Shown here: positions 8,749 to 18,499 of the stretch, piece after piece | Layout of the letters: the number at the start of each line of letters is the position of its first letter | Position numbering within the stretch: the stretch's first letter is position 1 | DNA from: JAIXWP01 sp041391745 | GTDB lineage: Bacteria > Bacteroidota > Bacteroidia > Flavobacteriales_D > Sanyastnellaceae | Length of the DNA: 64,000 bases | Assembly: GCA_041391745.1 (NCBI GenBank) | Contig: JAWKNK010000005.1 | Location: 124,001-188,000, forward strand | Direction of reading: 5' to 3' | Program-made: the position numbers and the translations under genes | The notes under the pieces: model-generated | What the model saw: the letters and a program-made list of their open reading frames with translations, nothing else | Databases searched by the model: none | What the model was told of the DNA's origin: nothing

Positions 8749-10832
8749 ACATCTTTCATAGAAAGTGCAATGCGTTTGCGTGCGAAGTCTAATTCTACCA
8801 CTTTTACTTTCACCTTTTGTTGTAAACGAACTACTTCATTTGGATCTTTTACAAATTTGTTGGCAAGTTGACTGATGTGCACCATGCCTTCTTGTTTTAC
8901 ACCCACATCTACAAAACATCCAAAGTTTGTAATATTCGTAACGATTCCAGGAAGCACCATGCCTTCTTTCAAGTCCTCCATTTTAGAAACATCAGCAAAC
9001 TCGAATTGCTCAATTGCTTCTCTAGGGTCACGACCTGGTTTGGCCAATTCAGATAAAATATCCTTGATGGTAGGCAATCCCACATCACCTGAGATGTATT
9101 TTTCAGCTTGTATTTTTTTTCTGAATTCTTCTTTTGCAATCAGATCTTCTACCGTACATCCAACATCCTTCGCCATTTTTTCTACCAAAGCATATCTTTC
9201 CGGGTGAACAGCACTGTTGTCTAGAATATTTTTAGCCTTAGGAATACGCAAGAAACCGGCACATTGTTCAAAGGCCTTCTCACCCAATTTGGGTACTTTC
9301 ATCAATTGCTTTCTCGAAGAAAAAGCTCCGTTTTCATCACGAAACTTCACAATATTCTCGGCGAGCTTCGGTCCAAGCCCTGACACATATGTAAGCAAAC
9401 TCTTACTTGCGATATTGACGTTTACTCCCACATTATTCACTGCACTCAAAACAACAGAGTCCAATCCTTCTTTGAGTTTATTCTGATCCACATCATGTTG
9501 GTATTGCCCAACACCAATTGATTTTGGATCAATTTTCACTAGTTCTGAAAGTGGATCTGCAAGTCTCCTGCCGATAGATACCGCCCCTCGAACAGTTACA
9601 TCCTTATCAGGAAATTCCTCTCGAGCTACTTCCGAAGCACTATAGATAGAGGCTCCAGATTCATTTACTAAAAATACTTTTACGTCTTTGCTCAATCCAA
9701 TCGACTTCACAAAGTTTTCTGTTTCTCTACCTGCTGTTCCATTACCAATTGCAAGTGCTTCTATCTTGTAGCGATCCACCAAAGCTTGCACCTTGTCCGC
9801 CGATTTTACTTTATCGTTTTGAGGCTCGTGAGGATATATGACATCATCATAAAGCAATGTTCCTTCTTCATTCAGACATACCAATTTACAGCCCGTTCTA
9901 AAGCCTGGATCTAAAGCTAAGATTCTTTTGTTTCCTAGTGGTGCAGCCAATAAAAGCTGACGCAAATTTTCGGCAAAAACACGAATGGCTTCTTCGTCGG
10001 CTTTTGCTTTTAATTCTCCTCTAATTTCATTTTCAATAGAAGGCGAAAGCAATCGGCGATACGAATCTTTCATCGCATCGAAAATTTCGTCACTTGCTTC
10101 GTTATCCTTTTTGATGAATAAGTGCTCCAATTTTTCAAGCACACGATCTTCGTCAGGAGCAACAGTTAAGCGCAGCATTCCTTCCTCTTCACCTCGAAAC
10201 ATAGCTAGTACTCTATGTGAAGGACAGCGGGTTATCGGTTCTTCAAAGTCAAAGTAATCTTTATACTTCACCCCTTCTTGTTCTTTGTCTCTCGCCACTC
10301 GAGTGCGCATTGAAGCAAATCGTTGAAACTGATGTCTAACGGTGCTTCTTGCTATCGCATTTTCATTGATAATTTCCGCGATGATATCACGTGCGCCTTG
10401 TAATGCTGCGTCAACGTCTTTTACCTGATCATTGAGAAACTTTTCAGCTTCCATCTCCACATCCTGAAAAGGTTCTTTTAGCAGCCATTGTGCTAGCGGT
10501 TCCAATCCTGCTTCCCTCGCCACAGTAGCTTTAGTCTTGCGCTTAGGTTTGAAAGGCAAATAAATATCTTCAAGATCTGTAGCATTATCGCATGCTATGA
10601 TCTTCTTTCTCAATTCGTCTGTGAGTTTGCCTTGTTCCTCAATTGTTGAGAGAATAAATTCCTTTCGCTTTTCGAGATCACGCTGCTTGGTTACCGTTTG
10701 GCGAATCTCTTCAATCTCCACCTCATCTAAACCTCCAGTAACTTCCTTTCTATATCGAGCGATGAAAGGAATAGTGCATCCTTCATCAAGCAACCTCATG
10801 GTCGCGTTTATTTGACTATTGCTAAATGACAT
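8745..10832 (-). CDS. tex: Tex family RNA-binding transcription accessory protein
   Basis: 695 residues: N-terminal helical Tex region, YqgF/RNase H-like domain (A-L-D-P-G-F-R-T-G near residue 317), helix-hairpin-helix region (about 480-560) and a C-terminal S1 RNA-binding domain (G-M-V-L-P-G-I-V-T-N-I-T-N-F-G-C-F-V-D-V). Slightly shorter at the N terminus than the E. coli homologue YhgF. Tex binds RNA and affects transcription or toxin expression in several bacteria; its exact role is unsettled. It is the last gene of the purM-prfA-pyrF-tex operon, 11 bases after pyrF. Confidence 0.95.
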   Translation of the reverse strand: MSFSNSQINATMRLLDEGCTIPFIARYRKEVTGGLDEVEIEEIRQTVTKQRDLEKRKEFILSTIEEQGKLTDELRKKIIACDNATDLEDIYLPFKPKRKTKATVAREAGLEPLAQWLLKEPFQDVEMEAEKFLNDQVKDVDAALQGARDIIAEIINENAIARSTVRHQFQRFASMRTRVARDKEQEGVKYKDYFDFEEPITRCPSHRVLAMFRGEEEGMLRLTVAPDEDRVLEKLEHLFIKKDNEASDEIFDAMKDSYRRLLSPSIENEIRGELKAKADEEAIRVFAENLRQLLLAAPLGNKRILALDPGFRTGCKLVCLNEEGTLLYDDVIYPHEPQNDKVKSADKVQALVDRYKIEALAIGNGTAGRETENFVKSIGLSKDVKVFLVNESGASIYSASEVAREEFPDKDVTVRGAVSIGRRLADPLSELVKIDPKSIGVGQYQHDVDQNKLKEGLDSVVLSAVNNVGVNVNIASKSLLTYVSGLGPKLAENIVKFRDENGAFSSRKQLMKVPKLGEKAFEQCAGFLRIPKAKNILDNSAVHPERYALVEKMAKDVGCTVEDLIAKEEFRKKIQAEKYISGDVGLPTIKDILSELAKPGRDPREAIEQFEFADVSKMEDLKEGMVLPGIVTNITNFGCFVDVGVKQEGMVHISQLANKFVKDPNEVVRLQQKVKVKVVELDFARKRIALSMKDV

Positions 10833-10843
10833 AAATTCTTGTG

Positions 10844-11629
10844 CTAAAATGTTGCAGCCATCTGCTGCTGAATTCTCATTGCCTCTGCTCGAGCTGCTTG
10901 CGCAAAATCATCGCCACTAGAAGCATACAAAATCGATCTGGATGCATTGACGAGCAATCCAATGTTTTCATTCATTCCATATTTCGCGACTTCCTCGAGA
11001 CTACCACCTTGAGCTCCTACTCCGGGAACCAACAAGAAATGATGAGGAATAATCTTACGAATATCTGCAAGCATATCTGCTCTCGTTGCTCCTACTACGT
11101 ACATTGTATTTTCATGTGTACCCCATGTGGAGACTTTCTCAAGAACTTCTTCAAAAAGTTTCTTCCCATTGTTTTCTAAAACTTGAAAATCCATAGCGCC
11201 TGGATTCGAAGTTAACGCGAGGACTATTGCCCACTTGTTTTCAAATGCCAAGAAGGGCTGTACGCTGTCTTTTCCCATATATGGCGCAACAGTAACGCTA
11301 TCGAAACCATACGTTTCAAAAAAAGTTTTAGCGTAGTAAGTTGACGTATTTCCGATGTCGCCGCGTTTTGCATCGGCTACAGTAAAATGATCGTTTCCGA
11401 TATATTTAATGGTCTCTTCTAAAATTCTCCATCCTTCAATCCCCAAACATTCATAGAAGGCAATGTTCGGTTTATAAGCCACACAATAATCACGAGTAGC
11501 ATCAATTATCGCTTTGTTGAAAGTAAGCATGTCTATACCTGCAGGAATTTTCGCTGGATCCGTATCCAACCCAACACACAAGTATGATTTTCTTTCTCTG
11601 ATTAATTCAACTAAGCGATTGTAATTCAT
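10844..11629 (-). CDS. pyrF: Orotidine 5'-phosphate decarboxylase
   Basis: 261 residues. It holds the catalytic D-x-K-x-x-D tetrad in D-A-K-R-G-D-I-G-N-T, and the longer subfamily 2 form is seen rather than the short E. coli form. It converts OMP to UMP in the last step of pyrimidine synthesis. Only two bases separate it from the prfA stop, so the genes are cotranscribed. Confidence 0.95.
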   Translation of the reverse strand: MNYNRLVELIRERKSYLCVGLDTDPAKIPAGIDMLTFNKAIIDATRDYCVAYKPNIAFYECLGIEGWRILEETIKYIGNDHFTVADAKRGDIGNTSTYYAKTFFETYGFDSVTVAPYMGKDSVQPFLAFENKWAIVLALTSNPGAMDFQVLENNGKKLFEEVLEKVSTWGTHENTMYVVGATRADMLADIRKIIPHHFLLVPGVGAQGGSLEEVAKYGMNENIGLLVNASRSILYASSGDDFAQAARAEAMRIQQQMAATF

Positions 11630-11631
11630 AA

Positions 11632-12714
11632 TTAATTATTTGCTGCGGCTAGTAATTTCTCTGTGTTTTCTGCAAGTTTTAAAGCATCGATAATATCACC
11701 TATCTCGCCATTCATAATAGCATCGAGGTTATACAAAGTAAGATTAATGCGGTGATCTGTAACTCTACCTTGAGGATAGTTGTATGTTCTAATCTTTGCA
11801 CTTCTATCACCAGTACTTACCAATGATTTACGCATACGTGCGCGCTCTTCCTGACGGCGATTGACTTCCGCTTCAAAAATTCTAGTGCGAAGCATCGTCA
11901 TTGCTTTTTCATGGTTTTCGTGTTGCGAACGTCCCTCTTGACAAGCAGCAACAACTCCTGTAGGAATGTGTGTTAAACGAACGGCAGACTCCGTCTTGTT
12001 TACGTGCTGTCCGCCCGCACCGCTCGACCTGTACGTGTCTCTTTGAATATCTGCAGGATTGATGACTACGTCAAACTCCTCTGCTTCAGGCATAATAGCC
12101 ACTGTAGCGGCCGAAGTATGCACACGACCTTGAGTCTCTGTTTCAGGAACACGTTGAACGCGGTGTACACCACTTTCAAACTTCAAGGTTCCATAAACTT
12201 CATGACCACTGATTTCAATGGAAACTTCTTTGTAACCTCCCATTGTTCCTTCACTCACCGAAAGCACTTCATATTTCCAACCTTGATCTTGAATAAAACG
12301 CGTGTACATTTTATACAAGTCGCCTGCAAATATGGAAGCTTCATCTCCCCCTGTTCCAGCACGTATTTCAAGAATACAGTTCTTGGTATCCTCTGGATCT
12401 TTTGGAATCAATAGGAATTTGATTTCCTCATCCATAGTATCTTTTAGAGGAAGTAACTCATCCAATTCTTCTTGCGCCAACCCCTTTAAATCTGGGTCTT
12501 CATTGGCAGCAATGATTTCTTTGGCAGCTTTGATATCATCTACCATTTTCTTGTAGCGATGATAAACGTCTACAATCTCCTCTAGGTCTTTGTATTCCTT
12601 CATGAGGGTTGGGTATCGCTTCATATCTGCGATAACCGTGGGGTCGGTAATCATTTTACCTACCTCGTTATATCTATCTGCAATGGCCGCTAAACGCGTC
12701 AATAAATCCGTCAT
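11632..12714 (-). CDS. prfA: Peptide chain release factor 1
   Basis: 360 residues, the standard length. The G-G-Q motif (in G-A-G-G-Q-H-V-N-K) that triggers peptidyl-tRNA hydrolysis and the stop-codon-reading P-x-T motif of RF1 (V-P-E-T-E-T-Q-G) are both present; an SPF motif of RF2 is not. It ends translation at UAA and UAG. The gene lies 12 bases after purM and 2 bases before pyrF. Confidence 0.97.
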   Translation of the reverse strand: MTDLLTRLAAIADRYNEVGKMITDPTVIADMKRYPTLMKEYKDLEEIVDVYHRYKKMVDDIKAAKEIIAANEDPDLKGLAQEELDELLPLKDTMDEEIKFLLIPKDPEDTKNCILEIRAGTGGDEASIFAGDLYKMYTRFIQDQGWKYEVLSVSEGTMGGYKEVSIEISGHEVYGTLKFESGVHRVQRVPETETQGRVHTSAATVAIMPEAEEFDVVINPADIQRDTYRSSGAGGQHVNKTESAVRLTHIPTGVVAACQEGRSQHENHEKAMTMLRTRIFEAEVNRRQEERARMRKSLVSTGDRSAKIRTYNYPQGRVTDHRINLTLYNLDAIMNGEIGDIIDALKLAENTEKLLAAANN

Positions 12715-12726
12715 TTCAACAAATTC

Positions 12727-13902
12727 TTAGTGATTGTATTCAAATGTTCCGTGTTGAGATTGAATAGTCAATTTCTTTTCAGAAGAAGCTTCTACTCTAC
12801 CAATCACTTTCGCATCAAGATTGAATTCAGCAGCAATATCAATAATTGATTTAGCTGTTGTTTCATCTGTATATATTTCCATACGGTGTCCCATATTGAA
12901 CACGCGATACATTTCAGACCATGGGGTTTGAGATTCATTCTGAATCACTTTGAATAATGGAGGGATGTCGAACATGTTATCTTTTACCACATGCACATCA
13001 CCAACAAAATGAAGTACTTTGGTTTGTCCTCCACCGCTGCAATGCACCATTCCATCAATATTTGCTCGATGGTTCTCCAAAATTCTTTTGATCACAGGTG
13101 CATACGTTCTTGTAGGTGAAAGAACCAGCTTACCTGCATCTAAAGGAGCATCTTCTACATAATCTGTCAAAGAATAGCTTCCTGAATAGGCCAACGACTC
13201 GGGCATTGAAGCATCATAGCTCTCTGGATATTTTTCCGTGAGCTCATTGAAGAATACATCGTGGCGGGCGCTTGTCAATCCATTACTTCCCATTCCTCCA
13301 TTGTATTCCTTTTCGTAAGTAGTTTGGCCGTATGAGCACAAACCAACGATTACATTGCCTGGTTTGATATTTCCATTATTGATTACCTGATCCTTTCTCA
13401 TTCTGCAAACCACCGTTGAATCAACAATAATGGTTCGCACCAAGTCTCCAACATCGGCTGTTTCTCCACCTGTTGAAACAATTCCAATCCCCATTTCTTT
13501 TAGTTCAGACAAGAGCTCTTCAGTGCCATTAATAATAGCACTGATTACTTCGCCAGGAATGAGTTTTTTATTTCTACCAATAGTAGAACTCAACATGATA
13601 TTATCGGTGGCACCAACACAAAGCAGGTCATCAATATTCATGATTAAAGCATCCTGAGCGATACCTTTCCAAACAGATACATCACCTGTTTCTTTCCAAT
13701 ACATGTATGCCAATGATGATTTGGTGCCAGCACCATCTGCGTGCATCACAATGCAATGGTCGTCGCTTCCAGTGAGGTAGTCTGGAACTATTTTACAAAA
13801 TGCTTTTGGGAACAATCCTTTATCTACATTCTTGATAGCGGCGTGTACCTCTTCTTTTCCGGAAGAAACTCCTCTTGAGGCATATCTGGATGAATCTGAC
13901 AT
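12727..13902 (-). CDS. purM: Phosphoribosylformylglycinamidine cyclo-ligase (AIR synthase)
   Basis: 391 residues from the ATG at 13902, longer than the 345 or so of E. coli but normal for the Bacteroidota form. Family signatures include S-R-Y-A-S-R-G-V-S, H-A-D-G-A-G-T-K-S-S and S-T-G-G-E-T-A-D. It closes the imidazole ring in purine synthesis using ATP. An open frame extends to 13944, but those extra codons run through the terminator hairpin of the upstream gene, so they are rejected. First gene of a minus-strand operon with prfA, pyrF and tex; the promoter probably overlaps that hairpin. Confidence 0.93.
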   Translation of the reverse strand: MSDSSRYASRGVSSGKEEVHAAIKNVDKGLFPKAFCKIVPDYLTGSDDHCIVMHADGAGTKSSLAYMYWKETGDVSVWKGIAQDALIMNIDDLLCVGATDNIMLSSTIGRNKKLIPGEVISAIINGTEELLSELKEMGIGIVSTGGETADVGDLVRTIIVDSTVVCRMRKDQVINNGNIKPGNVIVGLCSYGQTTYEKEYNGGMGSNGLTSARHDVFFNELTEKYPESYDASMPESLAYSGSYSLTDYVEDAPLDAGKLVLSPTRTYAPVIKRILENHRANIDGMVHCSGGGQTKVLHFVGDVHVVKDNMFDIPPLFKVIQNESQTPWSEMYRVFNMGHRMEIYTDETTAKSIIDIAAEFNLDAKVIGRVEASSEKKLTIQSQHGTFEYNH

Positions 13903-13906
13903 AGGT

Positions 13907-13942
13907 AAAAAAAAATGGGCCTTCTTGTCTTTAAGAAGGCCC
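13907..13942 (-). terminator. Rho-independent terminator of the PorE-like gene
   Basis: On the minus strand a perfect 10-bp stem (GGGCCTTCTT pairing with AAGAAGGCCC, 6-base loop) is followed by A and nine T. It lies 24 bases after the stop of the PorE-like gene and only 5 bases before purM's ATG. Confidence 0.9.
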
Positions 13943-13949
13943 AAATTTA
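13942..13949 (-). promoter_or_regulatory. Candidate purM promoter -7 element (TAAATTTG) abutting the terminator
   Basis: Exact TAnnTTTG whose last G is the first base of the terminator stem. A start site 5-7 bases downstream would fall inside the first arm of the hairpin, so purM mRNA would lack a complete terminator. Confidence 0.5.
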
Positions 13950-13966
13950 TGATGTTTTATTTTAAT

Positions 13967-16012
13967 CTACTGTTTCGGAACGTAGTTAGTATCAATAATT
14001 CTGAACACCGTTCGACGATTCAACAAGTGTGCTGCTTCCTGACGGTCTGCAGGCAATTTGTTGATGTATGCCTCAGTCAACTTCGTTCCAGCAGGAATAC
14101 CAGCTTGATCTGTTGCAAGTGTGCGAGGTTCTGACTCCCCTTTTCCAACCGCTTTCAAGCGACCTGGATCGATTCCTTTTCCTACTAGGTAATCCACACA
14201 TGTTTTAGCACGACGCTGAGACAAATCCAAGTTTGCAGCATCTGTACCACGAGCATCTGTGTGTGCTTCCAATTGAATAGCCAACTTCGGGTTTCTAGTT
14301 AGAAGGTCATAGAGATAATTCAATGAGTCAGCAGAGTTGATAGTCTCATCAATCAACAATTCAGCCTTATTGAAAGGATAAAGTACCAATGGCATAGGAT
14401 ATTCCTTCTCTGTTTCAATTGGAATCATGAAGTATTCCTTTGCAAACTTCGTAGAAGTTTTGATGTTCACTGTAGAGAAGTTATCACCTGTACCGATGAA
14501 GTTGTCCTTAGATACAGTGATATCATATGTTGTGTTTGGTTGGATTTGAGTTTTGTCCAACGCAAAACCACCATTACCATCTGTTTTCAACTTGAAGTTG
14601 TCTCCGTTTGAACCGATAACTGTAACATCAGCATCAGCGATCGCTGTGCCTGTTTTTTCATCATAAACATTCGCTACGAGCTCGAATTCAAGAGGAGGCT
14701 CAGTGAAGTAGTAGATATCATCTAAACCTTTACCACCTGGGCGGCTTGAAGTGAAGAAACCACTGAAGTCACTCTTATCATTCTTTTCTTCAAGTACAAG
14801 ACCGAAATCATCTGAAGAAGAGTTGATTGGATATTCTAAAGCCTTAGGTGCACCAAAAGTCATATCGCCAGTCTTTTCTGCTTTGAAAATATCCAAACCA
14901 CCAAGACCACCACGACCATTAGAAGCGAAGTACAATGTACCGTCTGCAGCAACATAAGGGAACATATCGTCACCTGCACTGTTCACGGCAGCCAAGTTTA
15001 CAGGCTTACCGAAAGTGTCGTTTTTCTTGTCGTAGGTAACATACCAAATATCCTTACCACCTTTTCCACCTGGCATATCCGAAGAGAAAAGAAGGAATTT
15101 CTCATCAGGAGTCAACCATGGGTGACCAACACGTGAGCTATCATCCACAGTTCTGTCGATAAGGTTCAAGTTTGTTGGTTCTCCGAATCCTTTTCCTGAG
15201 CGCTTAGCTTGCATGATATCACATGCAAAACGGAATTTGTTGTCATACTTACAATAAGTATAGAACATCACATCAAACTTGCTATTGAAGCAAGCCACCC
15301 CTTCGTGACTTGGAGTGTTTACAGTATTATTCAAAGGTGTTGGAGTACCCCACTTTCCTTTTTTGTCTCTTTCAGCTACAAAAAGGTCCATGAAATCTTC
15401 ACCTGTCTTTGGATCTGTTTCTGTACCCATTGCTTCTTTTCTAGAAGATGAGAAAACAAATTCATCACCTTTCTTAGAAGAGTAAACCAATGAATAGTCG
15501 AATGAAGGAGTATTAAGTTCAGCAAGGTTTTCAACGATTACCTTTGGCTTTCCAATCTTAAGCTTAGAAGCCTCTTCGCAAGATTGAATGCGAGCCTTAG
15601 CCTTTGACTTTTCACCACCTTTCTCTTGGTACTTGTTGAACTGAGAAATAGCTTCTTCAAACTTTCCTTGTTCTTGCAAAACGATACCGTAGTTGTAATA
15701 AACTTCAGCATCTGTCTTGTAGTACTGAGCAGTAATAGCTTTGCTATACCATTCTTCTGATTGGTTGAATAGAGTTGAAAGTCTGTAACATTCTCCGATT
15801 TGGTAGAAGATTCGTCCTTTCTCAGTAAGGTCTTTTACACTTACTTCAGCCACTTTATAAAGTCTGGCAGCTTCAGTGTATCCTCCGGTAGCAAATTCAT
15901 CGTCCGCCTTTTTTGTAGCTTTAGACTGAGCAACAGCCACATTTGATACAAATAGGGAAACGGCGATAATCAAGAGCAAACGCGTGATTTTCATAAGGTT
16001 TTGTTTTGACAT
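13967..16012 (-). CDS. PorE-like OmpA family protein (TPR, PD40 propeller, CRD, OmpA)
   Basis: 681 residues. Signal peptide near residues 7-29 (the ATG at 15994 is an equally good start), TPR-like helical part (about 35-150), PD40/WD40-like beta-propeller (about 175-430), a carboxypeptidase-regulatory-like domain (about 440-535) and a C-terminal OmpA peptidoglycan-binding domain (H-T-D-A-R-G-T ... L-S-Q-R-R-A). This order and length match PorE, a type IX secretion component that ties the outer-membrane complex to peptidoglycan. Bacteroidota have several proteins of this layout, so PorE is the best but not the only reading. Two T9SS cargo genes in the window agree with a working system. Ends at a strong terminator. 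Confidence 0.75.
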   Translation of the reverse strand: MSKQNLMKITRLLLIIAVSLFVSNVAVAQSKATKKADDEFATGGYTEAARLYKVAEVSVKDLTEKGRIFYQIGECYRLSTLFNQSEEWYSKAITAQYYKTDAEVYYNYGIVLQEQGKFEEAISQFNKYQEKGGEKSKAKARIQSCEEASKLKIGKPKVIVENLAELNTPSFDYSLVYSSKKGDEFVFSSSRKEAMGTETDPKTGEDFMDLFVAERDKKGKWGTPTPLNNTVNTPSHEGVACFNSKFDVMFYTYCKYDNKFRFACDIMQAKRSGKGFGEPTNLNLIDRTVDDSSRVGHPWLTPDEKFLLFSSDMPGGKGGKDIWYVTYDKKNDTFGKPVNLAAVNSAGDDMFPYVAADGTLYFASNGRGGLGGLDIFKAEKTGDMTFGAPKALEYPINSSSDDFGLVLEEKNDKSDFSGFFTSSRPGGKGLDDIYYFTEPPLEFELVANVYDEKTGTAIADADVTVIGSNGDNFKLKTDGNGGFALDKTQIQPNTTYDITVSKDNFIGTGDNFSTVNIKTSTKFAKEYFMIPIETEKEYPMPLVLYPFNKAELLIDETINSADSLNYLYDLLTRNPKLAIQLEAHTDARGTDAANLDLSQRRAKTCVDYLVGKGIDPGRLKAVGKGESEPRTLATDQAGIPAGTKLTEAYINKLPADRQEAAHLLNRRTVFRIIDTNYVPKQ

Positions 16013-16029
16013 GCGATTTTTGGTGCCGA

Positions 16030-16037
16030 CGAAAATA
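16030..16037 (-). promoter_or_regulatory. Variant -7 element (TATTTTCG) of the PorE-like gene
   Basis: One mismatch from TAnnTTTG (TTCG for TTTG), 17 bases before the ATG. The same variant recurs before five other genes in the window. Confidence 0.4.
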
Positions 16038-16152
16038 ATGAAGATTCAATTTCAAAGTATAATTTTTACCAGCCTTTTGTGCTTTTATACTGAAAATCAA
16101 TGCCTTTTACTTCCCCGCAGCAAGGTTAAAATGGTTATCGGTGCGTAAATAT

Positions 16153-16186
16153 AAAAAAGAGACCTTTCGATTCTACAAAAGGCCTC
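16153..16186 (-). terminator. Terminator of glutamine synthetase gene
   Basis: Minus-strand stem GAGGCCTTT with AAAGGTCTC (one G-U pair) followed by six T, 38 bases after the glnA stop. On the plus strand the same bases give an A-C mismatch, so it acts mainly on the minus strand. Confidence 0.8.
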
Positions 16187-16224
16187 TTTTTATTGATTTT
16201 TTTTTACTGAATATGAGAATGCTA

Positions 16225-18411
16225 CTATCTCGTGAATAGGATTTCTCTCATTTTTGGCAATGGCCAGCTTTCATCTTCCACGATTTTCTCGAGCAAGTCC
16301 GCGTGATCTCTCACTGAATCCATTGCTGGTTTTACCTTAGCGCTATAAGCCTCAGCCTTTTTACCTGTATCCAACTTCTCTGCTTTATCTGCCTCAAGGT
16401 TCATTTTGTCGATGGCAGCTTTCATAGCATTGATATGTTCACTGATACTCTTAACAAGCTCGATTTGAGTCTTTGCAGCCGATTTTCCTGCAGCAACACC
16501 CAAAACTTCTTGTAATCCTATCACGTTTTCAATCAATTTACTTTGATATCCGATAGCAGCCGGAAGAATATGGTTGATCGCCAAGTCATTAGTAACCATG
16601 GCCTCAATTTCTCTTCTGCGAACATAGTTTTCCAATTCAATTTCGTAACGGGCATGAACCTCTTCTGGAGTCAATACATTTAAGGTATCAAACATTTTCT
16701 GAATGTCCTTGCTTTCCCAAACTTTCAGCGCTTTTGGAGTGTCAGACATGTTGCTCAACCCTCTTTTTGCCGCTTCCTTCACCCATTCAGCTCCGTATCC
16801 ATTTCCTTCAAAACGGATTTTCTTGCTCTGTTTAATTAGACGTTGAAGTTCTTTCAAGATCGCTTCGTCCTTATCATCACCTTTGGCAATACGTGCATCC
16901 ACATCAATTTTGAATTGATTCAATCTGTGAGCAACGATCGTATTCAATACAATCATAGCATTTGCGCAGTTCGCTGAAGAACCTACAGCACGGAATTCGA
17001 ATTTGTTTCCTGTGAACGCAAATGGAGATGTTCTGTTTCTATCTGTATTATCCAAAAGAACTTGTGGAAGCTTACCGATATTCAGTTTCAACTCCGTTTT
17101 ATCTTCTGGTGTCATTTTTCCTGCTTTGATGTTCTTCTCAAGGCTATCAAGCATTTCCGATAATTGATCGCCTAGGAAGACAGACATAATAGCTGGTGGA
17201 GCTTCGTTGGCACCAAGACGGTGATCGTTTCCGACTGTAGCAATTGAAGCGCGAAGAATGTCAGCGTTTTCATTGATTGCAGCAACCGAGTTCACCAAGA
17301 AGGTCAAAAACTGCATATTAGACTTCGGATTTCTACCTGGCTTCAAAAGGTTCACCCCAGTATTGGTACTCAATGACCAGTTGTTGTGCTTTCCACTACC
17401 ATTGATTCCTTCGAAAGGTTTTTCATGTAACAACACTCTGAAGTTGTGTTTGCGAGCCGTTTTCTCCAAAATATCCATTACCAACTGATTGTGGTCGTTG
17501 GCAAGATTGGCTTCTTCAAACATCGGAGCCAATTCAAATTGGTTTGGCGCAACTTCGTTGTGACGTGTTGTAACAGGAATGCCTAATAAGTGAGCTTCTC
17601 TTTCAAAATCTTTCATGAAGCTCATTGCTCTTTCAGGAATAGAACCGAAGTAATGATCTTCCAACTGTTGGCCCTTTGCAGGACGAGCGCCGAAAAGTGC
17701 TCTACCCGTCATCGCGATATCTGGACGTGCATTATATAATGCAGAATCAATCAAAAAATATTCTTGTTCCCAACCCAAGGTGGTTTGAACCTTATTGACA
17801 TCCTTATCGAAATATTGCGCTACTGCAGTTGCTGCAAGATCAACCGCGTGAAGTGCTTTCATCAAAGGCATTTTGTAATCGAGTGCATGCCCAGTATAAG
17901 AGATGAAAATAGTTGGAATACACAAAGTAGAACCAACTAAGAAAGCTGGTGAAGAAGGATCCCATAGGGTGTAGCCTCTTGCTTCAAATGTATTTCTGAT
18001 ACCACCATTCGGGAAGGAAGAAGCATCTGGTTCTTGTTGAACGAGCATTGAACCATCGAACTTCTCGATTGCTCTACCATCTCCAATAGGTTTAAAAAAT
18101 GAGTCGTGCTTCTCTGCAGTCGCTCCAGTAAGCGGTTGGAACCAGTGCGTATAGTGAGTTGCACCTTTTTGAATAGACCATTCTTTCATCGCAGCAGCCA
18201 CGTGATCTGCCGTTTGTCTGTCGATACGTGCACCTCTTTCGATACAATCCATCAACTTGTCGTATGCATCATCAGTGAGGTATTCGCGCATTTTGAAGTA
18301 TGCGAATACATTGTCTCCGAAATAATCAGAAACACGCTTGCCTGCAGATTTCACTTCTTCTGGCTGACGGTAAGTGAGCTCAGAAAGTGCTTGAAAACGA
18401 TTGGTACTCAT
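16225..18411 (-). CDS. glnA: Glutamine synthetase type III
   Basis: 728 residues, the size of GSIII (about 725-730) and far longer than type I enzymes. GSIII signatures are seen, such as F-D-G-S-M-L-V-Q-Q-E-P-D-A-S-S-F-P-N-G-G, G-W-E-Q-E-Y-F-L-I-D and N-G-S-G-K-H-N-N-W-S-L. It joins ammonia to glutamate using ATP and is the main ammonia-assimilating enzyme in many Bacteroidota (also named GlnN). Monocistronic: its own promoter element upstream and a terminator downstream. No PII or Amt gene is adjacent. Confidence 0.96.
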   Translation of the reverse strand: MSTNRFQALSELTYRQPEEVKSAGKRVSDYFGDNVFAYFKMREYLTDDAYDKLMDCIERGARIDRQTADHVAAAMKEWSIQKGATHYTHWFQPLTGATAEKHDSFFKPIGDGRAIEKFDGSMLVQQEPDASSFPNGGIRNTFEARGYTLWDPSSPAFLVGSTLCIPTIFISYTGHALDYKMPLMKALHAVDLAATAVAQYFDKDVNKVQTTLGWEQEYFLIDSALYNARPDIAMTGRALFGARPAKGQQLEDHYFGSIPERAMSFMKDFEREAHLLGIPVTTRHNEVAPNQFELAPMFEEANLANDHNQLVMDILEKTARKHNFRVLLHEKPFEGINGSGKHNNWSLSTNTGVNLLKPGRNPKSNMQFLTFLVNSVAAINENADILRASIATVGNDHRLGANEAPPAIMSVFLGDQLSEMLDSLEKNIKAGKMTPEDKTELKLNIGKLPQVLLDNTDRNRTSPFAFTGNKFEFRAVGSSANCANAMIVLNTIVAHRLNQFKIDVDARIAKGDDKDEAILKELQRLIKQSKKIRFEGNGYGAEWVKEAAKRGLSNMSDTPKALKVWESKDIQKMFDTLNVLTPEEVHARYEIELENYVRRREIEAMVTNDLAINHILPAAIGYQSKLIENVIGLQEVLGVAAGKSAAKTQIELVKSISEHINAMKAAIDKMNLEADKAEKLDTGKKAEAYSAKVKPAMDSVRDHADLLEKIVEDESWPLPKMREILFTR

Positions 18412-18431
18412 TTTTTAGGGGTTATTTTCCG

Positions 18432-18439
18432 CAAAAGTA
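18432..18439 (-). promoter_or_regulatory. glnA promoter -7 element (TACTTTTG)
   Basis: Exact TAnnTTTG on the minus strand, 20 bases before the glutamine synthetase ATG. No clear -33 element. Confidence 0.6.
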
Positions 18440-18499
18440 TACTTTTCGCGTCGACACCCCCTCATTTTTATACCTGATTGTTCAAAAAATGCACTTTTT

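Noticed and set aside
8868..9486. Plus-strand frames opposite tex
   Set aside because: They are antisense shadows of a clear tex gene with no recognisable protein features.
13903..13944. 14-residue extension of PurM
   Set aside because: It runs through the terminator hairpin and T run of the upstream gene; the family starts at the ATG 13902.
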